Shown piece after piece: positions 17,845 through 27,055 of a DNA stretch of 64,000 bases. Source of the DNA: Hahella sp. HN01 (GTDB lineage: Bacteria; Pseudomonadota; Gammaproteobacteria; Pseudomonadales; Oleiphilaceae); assembly GCF_018986435.1 (NCBI RefSeq), contig NZ_JAHMIN010000007.1, positions 1-64,000 of the forward strand, in the 5' to 3' direction. Made by a program: the position numbers and the translations under genes. The number at the start of each line of letters is the position of its first letter. Position 1 is the first letter of the stretch. The notes beneath the pieces are model-generated. The model ran no database searches, was not told the DNA's origin, and saw only the letters and a list, made by a program, of their open reading frames with translations.

Positions 17845-19023
17845 ATGATTGAGTTTAAAAACGTAGATGTGGTGTTCGGCGACCAGCCCCAGCAGGCCTT
17901 AGGCATGCTGGATGAAGGTCTGGACAGGGAAGCGATTCTCGACCGCACCGGACACACCGTCGCCGTCAATAACGCCAGCTTGCGAGTAGAAAAGGGCGAG
18001 ATCTGTGTGCTGATGGGGCTGTCCGGTTCCGGTAAATCCAGCTTGTTGCGCACAGCGAATGGTTTGAATGACGTGAGCCGGGGACAGGTCCTCATCACCA
18101 CGGAAGACGGCGAGCAGGACTTCTTTGCCTTGTCGGTGGAGCAGCAGCGCAAGCTGCGACTGGAGCGCATCACCATGGTGTTCCAGAAGTTTGCGCTGAT
18201 GCCTTGGCTGACGGTGGGAGAGAATGTCGCTTTTGGTCTGGAAATGAAAGGCATGAGCCGCGCCCAGGTAAGAAAGCGTGTGGACGAGCAGTTGGAACTG
18301 GTGGGGTTGGCGCAATGGCGCGACACCAAGCCCGGCGAACTGTCCGGCGGCATGCAGCAGCGTGTCGGCCTGGCGCGGGCGCTGGCGATGGAGTCCGATA
18401 TTATCCTGATGGACGAGCCGTTCTCCGCTTTGGACCCGCTGATTCGAAATCAGTTGCAGGATGAGTTGCTGCGACTGCAGGAGAAACTGAACAAAACGGT
18501 GATCTTCGTCAGCCACGATCTGGATGAGGCGCTGAAGCTCGGCAACCATATCGCCATTATGAAAGACGGATGCATCGTGCAGCATGACACGCCGGAAAAC
18601 ATAGTGTTGAATCCCGCCAATGATTATGTGCGCAGTTTTGTATCGCACACCAATCCGGTTAATGTGCTGCTTGCGCAATCGCTGATGCGTCCGCTGACGA
18701 TGGCGGAAAAGGTGGCGGATGAAATCTGCGTCAGCAAGCGCTACGACTACTGGCTGAAAACGGCGGACAAGCTGGAAGAGAGCCAGGTTCGGTACGCGGA
18801 CGCCGTATTTCCTGTGCAACGCTGGAGTACGGAGCAAGACGTGGAAAGCCTGCAAAAGCTGCCCACGATTATCCCTGCAGATACGCTCATGCGAGACGTA
18901 GTGGCCATCCGCCACTTCACCGGCCACGCCATACTGGTTGGCGGAGAAAAGGAAATATCCGGCGTCATCAACGACCAGAACATCTACCACGCCCTCCTGG
19001 GCCGTCACCTCGACGACAACTGA
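17845..19023 (+). CDS. choV: Choline ABC transporter ATP-binding protein
   Basis: A 392-residue ATPase of the ProV/OpuAA type. It shows Walker A GLSGSGKSS, the signature LSGGMQQRVG, Walker B IILMDEPFSALD and the H-loop VSHD. The first 45 residues match the ChoV-type extension (FGDQPQQAL). After the ATPase core comes a CBS-like regulatory tail of about 110 residues, as in osmoregulated ABC importers. It is the last gene before a strong terminator. Confidence 0.93.
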   Translation: MIEFKNVDVVFGDQPQQALGMLDEGLDREAILDRTGHTVAVNNASLRVEKGEICVLMGLSGSGKSSLLRTANGLNDVSRGQVLITTEDGEQDFFALSVEQQRKLRLERITMVFQKFALMPWLTVGENVAFGLEMKGMSRAQVRKRVDEQLELVGLAQWRDTKPGELSGGMQQRVGLARALAMESDIILMDEPFSALDPLIRNQLQDELLRLQEKLNKTVIFVSHDLDEALKLGNHIAIMKDGCIVQHDTPENIVLNPANDYVRSFVSHTNPVNVLLAQSLMRPLTMAEKVADEICVSKRYDYWLKTADKLEESQVRYADAVFPVQRWSTEQDVESLQKLPTIIPADTLMRDVVAIRHFTGHAILVGGEKEISGVINDQNIYHALLGRHLDDN

Positions 19024-19030
19024 TCTCAAC

Positions 19031-19058
19031 GGCTCGCAGAATGCGAGCCGTTTTCTTT
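19031..19058 (+). terminator. Terminator of the bet-cho operon
   Basis: GGCTCGCA (19031-19038) pairs with TGCGAGCC (19042-19049) around a 3-nt loop, followed by G and TTTTCTTTT. It begins 8 bp after the choV stop. Confidence 0.9.
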
Positions 19059-19205
19059 TATCCCGATTTCAGTCTCATTGTACTTATAGGCCTCATTACC
19101 CTTTAATCCACTCCACGCAAAGCGTTAGACGTCTGGCGCGCCCTGTCGCTTTGTGATTTGATGGATAGCCTAGCTTTTAATTGAAGACTTCAGCCACGCT
19201 TAATC

Positions 19206-19595
19206 ATGTTGAACATCTCTACACCTGCACTACTGTTTCCCGCCATCTCCTTGCTATTGCTGGCTTACACCAACCGTTTTCTGGTGATTGCTCAGTTGAT
19301 TCGCTCTTTGTACAAGCAGCTGAATGAGACGAAGGAACGTCATATGAAGCAGCAGATTCTGCATTTGCGGAAGCGGATTCATTTGATTCGCTGGATGCAG
19401 ACTCTTGGAGTGATGGCTTTTATTTTATGCACGCTCTCCATGGGCAGTCTGATTTTGCAGTTGGAGTACGTGGGGGAAGGGCTGCTTGGAGGGAGTTTAT
19501 TGTTTTTAATCGGATCTCTGATTATATGTTTGGTGGAGATACATATCTCTGGCGCTGCGTTGAGCATCCAGTTGAATAACCTGGAAGATCTCTGA
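19206..19595 (+). CDS. DUF2721 family membrane protein
   Basis: A 129-residue protein with three hydrophobic segments (about 8-26, 66-86 and 92-112) and a basic, helical stretch between the first two (TKERHMKQQILHLRKRIHLI). The layout and sequence match DUF2721, whose function is unknown. It stands alone and ends at a shared bidirectional terminator. Confidence 0.8.
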   Translation: MLNISTPALLFPAISLLLLAYTNRFLVIAQLIRSLYKQLNETKERHMKQQILHLRKRIHLIRWMQTLGVMAFILCTLSMGSLILQLEYVGEGLLGGSLLFLIGSLIICLVEIHISGAALSIQLNNLEDL

Positions 19596-19604
19596 TATCT
19601 ACAT

Positions 19605-19632
19605 AAAAAAGCCAGCATTATGCTGGCTTTTT
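19605..19632. terminator. Bidirectional terminator
   Basis: GCCAGCA (19611-19617) and TGCTGGC (19621-19627) form a stem with a 3-nt loop, flanked by an A-run on the left and a T-run on the right. It can therefore serve the convergent genes on both sides. Confidence 0.9.
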
Positions 19633-19654
19633 CGCGCAAGAAGCCGCTTGGCGA

Positions 19655-20404
19655 TTAACCCGCCATAGTTTCCTCTTCCACGCCGAAGATATTACGGTAC
19701 AGTGCGCCGTAACAAATCATGGTCATGGGCAAGGTCCAAATCAAGCCAATGCCCAATGGGATCATTGCCACAAAGTTAATCAAGCCCAGCAGCAAGAACA
19801 AGCCAAAAACGGCGAACCAGCGCTTGGTGATGGCTTTACGAGAGGCTTCCAGAGCCTGCCACGGAGAAAGACCCTTTTCTGCAATTAAAGGCAACGCCAA
19901 ATAATAACTAACAGCTAGATAGATGCCTGGAATGATCAGCAGTACAAATCCGAGGGCGATCAACAGGTACATCAGGATCACGCCAATAAGTAGCGGGACG
20001 ACTTTGCTGAAGTAGTTGAAGATTTCTCCTACATTGATAGGCGCATCAACTGAACGCTTTAATCCTAGGATGAACATGCCCATTGCAATAGGGATGGTGA
20101 CTGCGGAAATGACAATCTGGTTTACAAGACCGAGAATGAGGGCGATCACGGCGTTGTCTGGGGTGATAATGCCGAAAATGATGCTTGTGACGATTGTCAC
20201 GCCGAACATTACCGCGATATAGACTATTCCCGCGAGGATGAGGGTCATTTTCGCACCATTGGTGCGCTCCCAAGCCTCGCTGATCAGTTCGCCCACCCGA
20301 AAGTGGTAGTTGCCGTTAACGCCGTCTTCCAGCGAGCCCCACCTGCGGTCTCCACTACGCTCCGGAGTGAGGTTGGATTGCGGAGTAGAATAAACGTCGC
20401 TCAT
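19655..20404 (-). CDS. Multi-pass membrane protein of unknown function
   Basis: A 249-residue protein with a polar N-terminal 40 residues and then about five or six hydrophobic segments, including an IIPGIYLAVSYYLALPLIAE region. This general pattern (Pro-Gly loop, AEKGLSPWQALEAS amphipathic helix, last two TM helices) occurs in the DUF975/BPSS1780-like family of small bacterial membrane proteins. No catalytic residue is apparent. It is convergent with the DUF2721 gene. Confidence 0.75.
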   Translation of the reverse strand: MSDVYSTPQSNLTPERSGDRRWGSLEDGVNGNYHFRVGELISEAWERTNGAKMTLILAGIVYIAVMFGVTIVTSIIFGIITPDNAVIALILGLVNQIVISAVTIPIAMGMFILGLKRSVDAPINVGEIFNYFSKVVPLLIGVILMYLLIALGFVLLIIPGIYLAVSYYLALPLIAEKGLSPWQALEASRKAITKRWFAVFGLFLLLGLINFVAMIPLGIGLIWTLPMTMICYGALYRNIFGVEEETMAG

Positions 20405-20585
20405 AGTTATTCCTTAATGCCCGTTGTTTTATTAAAAATAATTAACAGACAAAATATAGCATATTATTCCTAACAGGTAGCCAGACTGGAAAATTTATTT
20501 TTTACAAAGAGTTACGTAGCCCTCGGTGTGAGGTGGGAAGTTGCTCAAAAAGGGAACTGTTTGTAGCGTTACTGAGCGGGGAAAG

Positions 20586-20613
20586 TATTGGAGCCTTTAT
20601 CCAGACTCCAATA
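20586..20613 (-). terminator. Hairpin downstream of the threonine aldolase gene
   Basis: TATTGGAG (20586-20593) and CTCCAATA (20606-20613) form a perfect 8-bp stem with a 12-nt loop, 10 bp past the stop. The T-run on the minus strand is short (CTTTCC), so it may act as a 3' stabiliser or a weak terminator. Confidence 0.45.
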
Positions 20614-20623
20614 TACGTAGCGC

Positions 20624-21631
20624 TTATTTTTTAAATGCCTGCAGCGCTTGCATCAGGCGATCGACGTCATCCCTTGAGATATCGAGGTGCGTAACAAACC
20701 TGATCATTGGTGACGGAGAAATTAAGATATTTTGTGACTTCAGATACTGCGCCAGCGCGTTGAGGTCGTCCCCCCGGTAGGCGGCGAACACCATGTTGGT
20801 CTGCACCAGACTTATATCTATGTCGAACAGGTTGGTCTCCGCCAGACGTTGCGCCAGATAAGCGGCGTTGTCGTGATCCTCTTGTAGACGTTCAACCCCT
20901 GATTGCAACGCAATGATGCCTGCTGCGGCCAGGACGCCAGCTTGCCGCATGCCGCCGCCACAGACTTTTCGCCAGCGCCGGGCGGTGTCGATAAAGGCCT
21001 TGTCGCCGCACAAGAGCGAGCCAACCGGCGCGCCGAGGCCTTTTGACAGGCAAATGGAGACGGAGTCGAAGTATTGCGTGACCTCTTTGGGTTCAATGCC
21101 TTGCTTGACGGTCGCATTGAACAGGCGGGCTCCGTCCAGGTGAGTGGCGAGGCCCCGGCGGCGGGCAAGGTCCGTTGCGTTTCGGATGTAATCTTGCGGA
21201 ATCACCTTGCCGCCTATCGTGTTTTCCAGGCTTAGCAGACGGGTGCGTGCGAAATGAAAGTCGTCAGGCTTGATGGCCGCCTCGATTTTCGCCAGAGGGA
21301 TAGTTCCGTCCGCATCGTGCTCGATAGGTTGAGGTTGTATGCCCCCCAACACCGCTGCGCCGCCGCCTTCATATTTATAGGTGTGCGCCTGTTGGCCGAC
21401 CAGGTACTCGTCGCCGCGCTGGCAGTGGGTGAGCAACGCCAGTAGATTGGTCTGGGTGCCGCTGCAGGCGAACAAGGCGGCTTCATAGCCCAGCATCTCC
21501 GCCGCCATGTCCTGCAAGCGGTTAACCGTTGGGTCATCGCCGTAGACATCATCGCCGACTTCTGCGGCCGCCATGGCGGCTCTCATGGTCTGGCTGGGGC
21601 GGGTGACAGTGTCGCTGCGAAAATCAATCAT
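20624..21631 (-). CDS. ltaE: Low-specificity L-threonine aldolase
   Basis: A 335-residue PLP enzyme that cleaves threonine and allo-threonine to glycine and acetaldehyde. Typical features are the start MIDFRSDTVTRP, G-TQTNLLAL (about 58-67), HLDGARLFNA (about 164-173) with the cofactor-binding Asp, and the Schiff-base K197 in CLSKGLGAPVGS. Full length for the family. Monocistronic. Confidence 0.93.
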   Translation of the reverse strand: MIDFRSDTVTRPSQTMRAAMAAAEVGDDVYGDDPTVNRLQDMAAEMLGYEAALFACSGTQTNLLALLTHCQRGDEYLVGQQAHTYKYEGGGAAVLGGIQPQPIEHDADGTIPLAKIEAAIKPDDFHFARTRLLSLENTIGGKVIPQDYIRNATDLARRRGLATHLDGARLFNATVKQGIEPKEVTQYFDSVSICLSKGLGAPVGSLLCGDKAFIDTARRWRKVCGGGMRQAGVLAAAGIIALQSGVERLQEDHDNAAYLAQRLAETNLFDIDISLVQTNMVFAAYRGDDLNALAQYLKSQNILISPSPMIRFVTHLDISRDDVDRLMQALQAFKK

Positions 21632-21948
21632 AATTGGATCCCAATGCGATAGAATGTTCTGTTTTGACCGGGCTGCTCAAATCATTGACGCCGAATATCC
21701 TGTCCGTGAGGACAGGAACGAGTTGTCAAGCCAATACTAATTTGGTAATTCTGAGCGCCCCTGACTTTTTTTAAAGGACTAGACCAGAGCGAATATTACG
21801 GATTAATCGCGAAATTGCGGAGCCTGGCCCTCCCAATTGTGTTAAAGTTACGTGTTACTACGTATGCCTCTGTAGTCGACGGTTTATGCGGCTAAATAAA
21901 CCGTATTGAGGGTAGTAAGGATTAACACGCCCAGATTCGGACGACAAT
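21632..21948. other. Intergenic divergent promoter region
   Basis: A 317-bp region between ltaE (minus) and a sensor gene (plus). A plus-strand candidate promoter is TTGTCA (21723) - 17 bp - TAATTC (21746), which would leave a leader of about 190 nt. No gene is seen. Confidence 0.4.
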
Positions 21949-23736
21949 GTGTTTCGAACCAAAAGACGTAGAGCCAAGCACTCGATCCAGTTCCATTTGG
22001 CGATGGCCTTTATTGCGCTGTTACTGACCTTCGGCGCGGTATTGGGCTGGTTTCATCACCAGAAAATGTCGGACATATTCATAACGTCCACCCATCACTT
22101 GTTCGATAGAGTGGCCACGGACGTTAGCGGCGCGTTTTACGCAGGCTACTCTCCCGTTTCCGCCACCGTCAAACTACTCTCACTATCGCCGTTGATGCAG
22201 GAAAGCGACCTCGAAGGCCGCTTACAGCACTTACCCAGCCTGGTCGCCGTTTTACGGGCGCAGCCGCAAGTCGCCGCGTTATCCGTAGGGTATGCGGACT
22301 CCGAATACTTCATCATTCGCAACCTGAACTCGGAATATCTGCTGAAACGTTTTGACGCGCCATTGGGCGCCCATTATGTGGTGGACAATATCGAGCGCAG
22401 CGACGGCGCCAACGCTTTCATGCGCTTTTACTACGATGAAGCGCTGAATCGAATTGGCGAGAAAGACCTCGGCTACTCCAATTACGATCCCACCGTGCGT
22501 CCCTGGTATCGTCTGGCGGCCTATACTCGCGACGTCACCACCACGCAGCCTTATTTGTATTATTTTATCGGTAAGGTCGGAGTGACGGCGGTAAAGCAGG
22601 ACCCCGCCAGCGGCGCGGTGTTCGCGGCGGACATCACCCTGGAGTCGCTGTCGCAGACTTTGCAGGAGAATCGAGTCAGTCCTTCCTCGCAAATGCTGAT
22701 CTATACCCATGACGGTAGTGTGATCGGTAGTCTGGACCCCGCCACCATAGTCGTGGATAACGACCCCGAGAAATTGCGCATCCTGCAACTGGCGGACCTG
22801 AAAAGTCCTGAGATTCGCGACTTCATCGCGCGGCAGAAGGAATCCGCTGGCTCCGACTTCTTCTTTGACTCCCACGGCGAACGTTGGTTGGGAGTGACCC
22901 GTCCCGTTAACCTGGTGGGCTTCACCGCTAACCTGATGATACTGGCGCCGGAGTCCGAGCTGTTGGCGGAGGCGTACGAAATCACTAATCAATCAGGCAT
23001 TATCACTCTGGTTATCGTGATACTGGCCTTGCCGTTCGCCCTGTTTTTCGCCAATCAAATTGCGCGCCCGCTCAGAAATCTGGCGGAGGAAACCCGCCGT
23101 ATCCAGCGCCTGGATTTTGTGTCGCCATTAACTGTGAAGTCATCTATTAGCGACATCGACTCCCTGGCGTCCGCGATAGAACTGATGAAGAACACCATCA
23201 GCCGCTTCACTGGGCTGACTCGTACTCTGGCGGAAGAGCAGGATTTCGAGCGCCTGCTGCATGAGGTGTCCCTGAATGCGATGCATATGAGTCAGGCGGA
23301 AGGGTCGCTGGTCTACCTGATCGACCCTGAAGAGGAGCATTTGTGGCCGGCGTGTTTCCAGACGCGTCATGGCGCTAAAACTCATCACGCAATGCCGTCG
23401 CTGCGTTTGTCTGATCAGAATATCGCCTTTGTGCAGGCGACTTATCAAGAGGACCTGAGCGTCATCGCCGTCACCTACGATTCCGCAGCCCGTTGCGGCA
23501 CCCATGAGAGCCTGCTGAATCACGTCGGCAGCGAACGCCTCAGCGCTGTGGCGATGCCGCTCAAGAATCGCCAGGGGCGTCGCATTGGTCTGCTCTGTCT
23601 GCTGTTTCAACCCGATGAAGAAAATGGCCTGTCCGCGCCGGAGGAGAGGCTGGCGTTCGTGCGGGCGCTGGCGGGCCTGTGCGCCCTTTCCATCGACAGC
23701 GGATATCGCGCCAGTCCCCGCAAGCAGGCGGTCTGA
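21949..23736 (+). CDS. Membrane sensor: double Cache, HAMP and GAF, no output domain
   Basis: A 595-residue protein starting at GTG 21949 (needed to place basic residues before TM1; the next in-frame ATG is 22003, inside TM1). TM1 is about 17-36. A periplasmic double-Cache domain covers about 60-335, with the ligand-pocket motif YDPTVRPWYRLA (about 180-191). TM2 is about 343-367, followed by a HAMP domain (about 368-425) and a GAF-like domain (about 430-585). The protein stops there. Relatives carry HD-GYP, GGDEF or cyclase domains after such an architecture; here none follows, so it must act through a partner or be a truncated form. Confidence 0.75.
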   Translation: MFRTKRRRAKHSIQFHLAMAFIALLLTFGAVLGWFHHQKMSDIFITSTHHLFDRVATDVSGAFYAGYSPVSATVKLLSLSPLMQESDLEGRLQHLPSLVAVLRAQPQVAALSVGYADSEYFIIRNLNSEYLLKRFDAPLGAHYVVDNIERSDGANAFMRFYYDEALNRIGEKDLGYSNYDPTVRPWYRLAAYTRDVTTTQPYLYYFIGKVGVTAVKQDPASGAVFAADITLESLSQTLQENRVSPSSQMLIYTHDGSVIGSLDPATIVVDNDPEKLRILQLADLKSPEIRDFIARQKESAGSDFFFDSHGERWLGVTRPVNLVGFTANLMILAPESELLAEAYEITNQSGIITLVIVILALPFALFFANQIARPLRNLAEETRRIQRLDFVSPLTVKSSISDIDSLASAIELMKNTISRFTGLTRTLAEEQDFERLLHEVSLNAMHMSQAEGSLVYLIDPEEEHLWPACFQTRHGAKTHHAMPSLRLSDQNIAFVQATYQEDLSVIAVTYDSAARCGTHESLLNHVGSERLSAVAMPLKNRQGRRIGLLCLLFQPDEENGLSAPEERLAFVRALAGLCALSIDSGYRASPRKQAV

Positions 23737-23941
23737 GGCTAAGCGGCCCGCATAGCGGGCTATGCCATCTCTCAACTTGATTTATAATTCGATTCGTGGA
23801 AAGGTTGTGCCCACTCATGCGGATCAAATTAGCGAACAAATAATGCCGAAACGTCAACAGCCTCTTGGCGTCCGAACAGGCGACGAATATGCAGCGCGAG
23901 CGCGTCGCCGCAAGTCATGCGGCAAGCTCCAATAAGCCTGT

Positions 23942-24550
23942 ATGCCAATTCATTTTGTTACCGGCTCGCATAATTTCAGGCGGCTTCTATCCTTACTCCT
24001 GTTGCTTCTCAGTTGCGCCTGGGCGTTAACGGCGCATGCGGACACCATGGAGGAGCGCCGCATCCGCACCGGCTTGAAGTTATTCCGCTCCCTGCTGGCG
24101 GCGGATCAGGATATCGAGTCCAAGAAGACCCACGACGATTATTTAAAAATAGTGCTTATATACGCCAACAACAGCGCCAAAGCGGAGTTCTATGGCCGTG
24201 AGTTGTTGGAGCTGGGCGAGGGCGAGCTGCAGGCGCGGGTGCGAGGGCTGCCCATTCGGGTTGAGATCTCCAATGATTTCGCCTTGAGCAAATATCAGAC
24301 AGCGCCACCCGCCGGTATTTTCATCATTGAAAAACTGTTTGACGACGAACTTAAGCAATTGATCGAGTTCGGCGTCGACAAACAGGTGGTGCTTTTCTCT
24401 CCGTTTGAAGGGGATGTGTCCAGAGGCGTTTTGGGCGGACTGGCGGTCGAGGCGCATATAAAGCCTTACATCAATTTGCAGACGTTGGCGGAATCGCAGA
24501 TTCGTATCAAAGCGTTTTTTCTGAAGGTGGCGAAAACATATGGCCCGTGA
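23942..24550 (+). CDS. YfiR family (DUF4154) periplasmic protein
   Basis: A 202-residue protein with a signal peptide (hydrophobic run about 14-32, cleavage near AHA|DT). The mature sequence has the YfiR pattern: [42 protein letters not shown] and [19 protein letters not shown]. In Pseudomonas YfiR restrains a membrane diguanylate cyclase; here the partner is probably the hybrid kinase whose ATG overlaps its stop by 11 bp. No Cys is present in the mature part, unlike redox-sensitive YfiR. Confidence 0.82.
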   Translation: MPIHFVTGSHNFRRLLSLLLLLLSCAWALTAHADTMEERRIRTGLKLFRSLLAADQDIESKKTHDDYLKIVLIYANNSAKAEFYGRELLELGEGELQARVRGLPIRVEISNDFALSKYQTAPPAGIFIIEKLFDDELKQLIEFGVDKQVVLFSPFEGDVSRGVLGGLAVEAHIKPYINLQTLAESQIRIKAFFLKVAKTYGP

Positions 24551-27044
24551 CATCCGTGCAGAGCGATCCCGCGTGCCTATCGCCGCCACGCTTGCGTTTT
24601 CATTGCTGGCGCTGGCGTTGGAAGGCGTATTGGCGGTTTATTGGTTTCTCGGCCTGGAGCCCCGTTTAAGCGAAGAAGCGCAGGCGAACGCCCAGATACT
24701 GGCCTACTCCCAGGGAGTGGCGTTGGCGGATGTGCTGACGGAGCATCCTGGTCAGCCGGTGGACCGGGAGCGTGTGGAGCGGGTGATTGATCAGATTCTG
24801 CTGCTGACCGACCCGGTGTCGGAGACGCCTTTTTTCCAGAGCGTGACGCTGGAACTGGACTACACCACGTTGAATGCGCCATCAGGGATTCTCAATCGCA
24901 CCTGGGGCGTGCGCAAATGCGCAGGTTGCTACGCCGCTCAAATTGAGCTGTATTCCAGGGTGACGGACGAACTTCTGGGCGTCGCGCGTTTTGAAGTCAG
25001 CCATCTCTTCTTCAGCAAGCTCAAGCGCAACATGCAGCATGCGTTTTTAATGGACGCTTTATTGACGCTATGTCTGTTGCTCATCGCTTGGGTGGCGATC
25101 AACATCCTGATACGGAAACTGCGTGGTGAGATCGATGCGCGCAAGCAGACGGAAAAAGAACTCATTCTGGCTAAAGAACAGGCTGAAACCGCCAGTGAAG
25201 CCAAGAGTTTCTTCGTCGCCAACGTCAGCCATGAGATTCGCACCCCCATGAATGCGATATTGGGAATGTGCTATCTGATGCAGCGCACGGACCTGGACGC
25301 AAGGCAGACAGATTTCCTCACCCGCATTAACGTCGCCGCCAAGTCGCTGCTGGCGCTGATCAATGACATTCTCGATTTCTCCAAGATCGAAGCGGGCAAG
25401 CTCAAGATTGAAAACAGGCCCTTTTCGCTCGACGGCGTTCTACAGCAGTTGGCGCAAATGGAAGCGGCGAAGGCGGCGGAGAAGCAACTGGAGCTGATCT
25501 TTTCCGTCTCCCAGGACGTGCCGCAGCGTCTGAAAGGCGACCCGGACCGTCTGGGACAGATCCTGCTCAATCTGGTGAACAACGCCATTAAGTTCACGGA
25601 GCGAGGCAAAATTGTGGTGACGGTGCGTCTGTACAAGAAAGAAGCCGGCGACGAAGGACCGGTGATGCTGCGCTTTTCCATTCGTGACACCGGCGTGGGC
25701 ATTGCGCCGAAAAATCTGTCGCGCCTGTTCGCTGCATTCAGTCAGGTGGATAGCCGTTTAAGTCGACGTTATGAAGGCACCGGCCTGGGGCTCGCCATCT
25801 GTAAGCAACTGGTGCAGTTGATGGGGGGCAAGATCTGGGCGAAGAGCACGCCAGGCAAAGGCAGCACATTTGTATTCACGGCTGGTTTCCAGGTGGATAC
25901 GGACGAGGCTCCGCCGCCACAGGAAGTGAAAGAAGTCGGTCCTGTGGCCCGTCCAAGGGTATCTGGCAAAGTGCTGGTGGTGGAGGATAATCCGGGTAAC
26001 CAGGAAGTGGCCCGTCATCTGCTGGGTGACCTGGGGTTACATGTAGACATCTGCAACAACGGCTTGCAGGCCATTAACCGTATCAAAGACGCCTTGTATC
26101 GCAAGGAAGGACTCTGGGATCTGATATTCATGGATATTCAGATGCCCGAGATGGATGGCTTGCAGGCGACGCAATTGTTGCGCAAACTGCCGGGTCTGGA
26201 TAAAACGCCGGTTGTCGCCATGACGGCGATGGCGATCGCCGGTGATAAAGAACGTTGCCTTAAGGCGGGTATGAATGATTATATTACCAAGCCTATTGAC
26301 GTTAACCAGTTGTATCGGACGTTAAAAGCCTGGATGCGGGAAGCGCCCCCAAGCAAGCGGACAGAGGCTGCCGAGTCTGCTGTGGACAAGCCCGCCCGTA
26401 AGATCACGGAGAACTCCATTGAACTGGATCTGCCGGGGATCGACTGGCAGCAAGCGCAAGCGCGCTTCCTGGGCAATATATCGCTGCTGCTGCATCTGGT
26501 CGTGGATTTTATTGAAAACAATTCTCACGCCTGCGCCCGTTTGCAGGACATGCTGGACCAAGGCGATGAGCAGGGGGCTGAACATTTGGCCCATAGCCTG
26601 AAAGGCGAAGCCGGTAATCTCGGCGCCGAGGGTGTGTATCAAGCCGCCATGACTCTGGAAAAGGAGATACGCCTGGGGCAGGTGAGAAACGAGTCTCTGG
26701 TGGTGCTGGCGGACGCACTGGACGAAATGTCCGGCTCTGCGCGTCAGGCGGAGCTGCTGTTGCTGGAACTGGAAAGCAACGGCGAACCCGAGCCGCAGCC
26801 TCAAAACGAGGATGGGCCGTTAGCTCGGGGTGCATTGCTTGAAATACTGGATGAGCTGGAAAAACTTATTTCCAGCAATAACTTACGCGCCAGGGACGTC
26901 GCTAAAGAAGTCAATGCGTACGTATTAAGTGACGCCGCAAAGAGAGAAAATCAGGATTTGCTATTAAACTTACAGAAGTTGAACTTTAAAGAGGCGCTGG
27001 AAGCGTTGAGACGTTTGCGAAACCTGATACGAACAGACGATTAG
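24540..27044 (+). CDS. Hybrid sensor histidine kinase with receiver and Hpt domains
   Basis: An 834-residue inner-membrane protein. TM1 is about 14-37. The periplasmic domain (about 38-168) contains a CAGC pair (C127, C130). TM2 is about 169-191. Then come HisKA with H231 ([13 protein letters not shown]), HATPase with N-box [10 protein letters not shown] and GTGLGLAI, a receiver domain with phospho-acceptor D532 ([13 protein letters not shown]), and an Hpt domain with H685 ([12 protein letters not shown]). The C-terminal 80 residues are helical. All relay sites are present, so a full His-Asp-His relay is expected, with the final Asp in the next gene, 11 bp downstream. The upstream YfiR-like protein is the likely periplasmic input. 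Confidence 0.93.
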   Translation: MARDIRAERSRVPIAATLAFSLLALALEGVLAVYWFLGLEPRLSEEAQANAQILAYSQGVALADVLTEHPGQPVDRERVERVIDQILLLTDPVSETPFFQSVTLELDYTTLNAPSGILNRTWGVRKCAGCYAAQIELYSRVTDELLGVARFEVSHLFFSKLKRNMQHAFLMDALLTLCLLLIAWVAINILIRKLRGEIDARKQTEKELILAKEQAETASEAKSFFVANVSHEIRTPMNAILGMCYLMQRTDLDARQTDFLTRINVAAKSLLALINDILDFSKIEAGKLKIENRPFSLDGVLQQLAQMEAAKAAEKQLELIFSVSQDVPQRLKGDPDRLGQILLNLVNNAIKFTERGKIVVTVRLYKKEAGDEGPVMLRFSIRDTGVGIAPKNLSRLFAAFSQVDSRLSRRYEGTGLGLAICKQLVQLMGGKIWAKSTPGKGSTFVFTAGFQVDTDEAPPPQEVKEVGPVARPRVSGKVLVVEDNPGNQEVARHLLGDLGLHVDICNNGLQAINRIKDALYRKEGLWDLIFMDIQMPEMDGLQATQLLRKLPGLDKTPVVAMTAMAIAGDKERCLKAGMNDYITKPIDVNQLYRTLKAWMREAPPSKRTEAAESAVDKPARKITENSIELDLPGIDWQQAQARFLGNISLLLHLVVDFIENNSHACARLQDMLDQGDEQGAEHLAHSLKGEAGNLGAEGVYQAAMTLEKEIRLGQVRNESLVVLADALDEMSGSARQAELLLLELESNGEPEPQPQNEDGPLARGALLEILDELEKLISSNNLRARDVAKEVNAYVLSDAAKRENQDLLLNLQKLNFKEALEALRRLRNLIRTDD

Positions 27045-27055
27045 AGCGACGACCT

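Noticed and set aside
17899-19029. 376-codon antisense frame across choV
   Set aside because: It mirrors a clearly functional ATPase gene; GC-rich coding DNA often opens the opposite strand, and the product has no domain.
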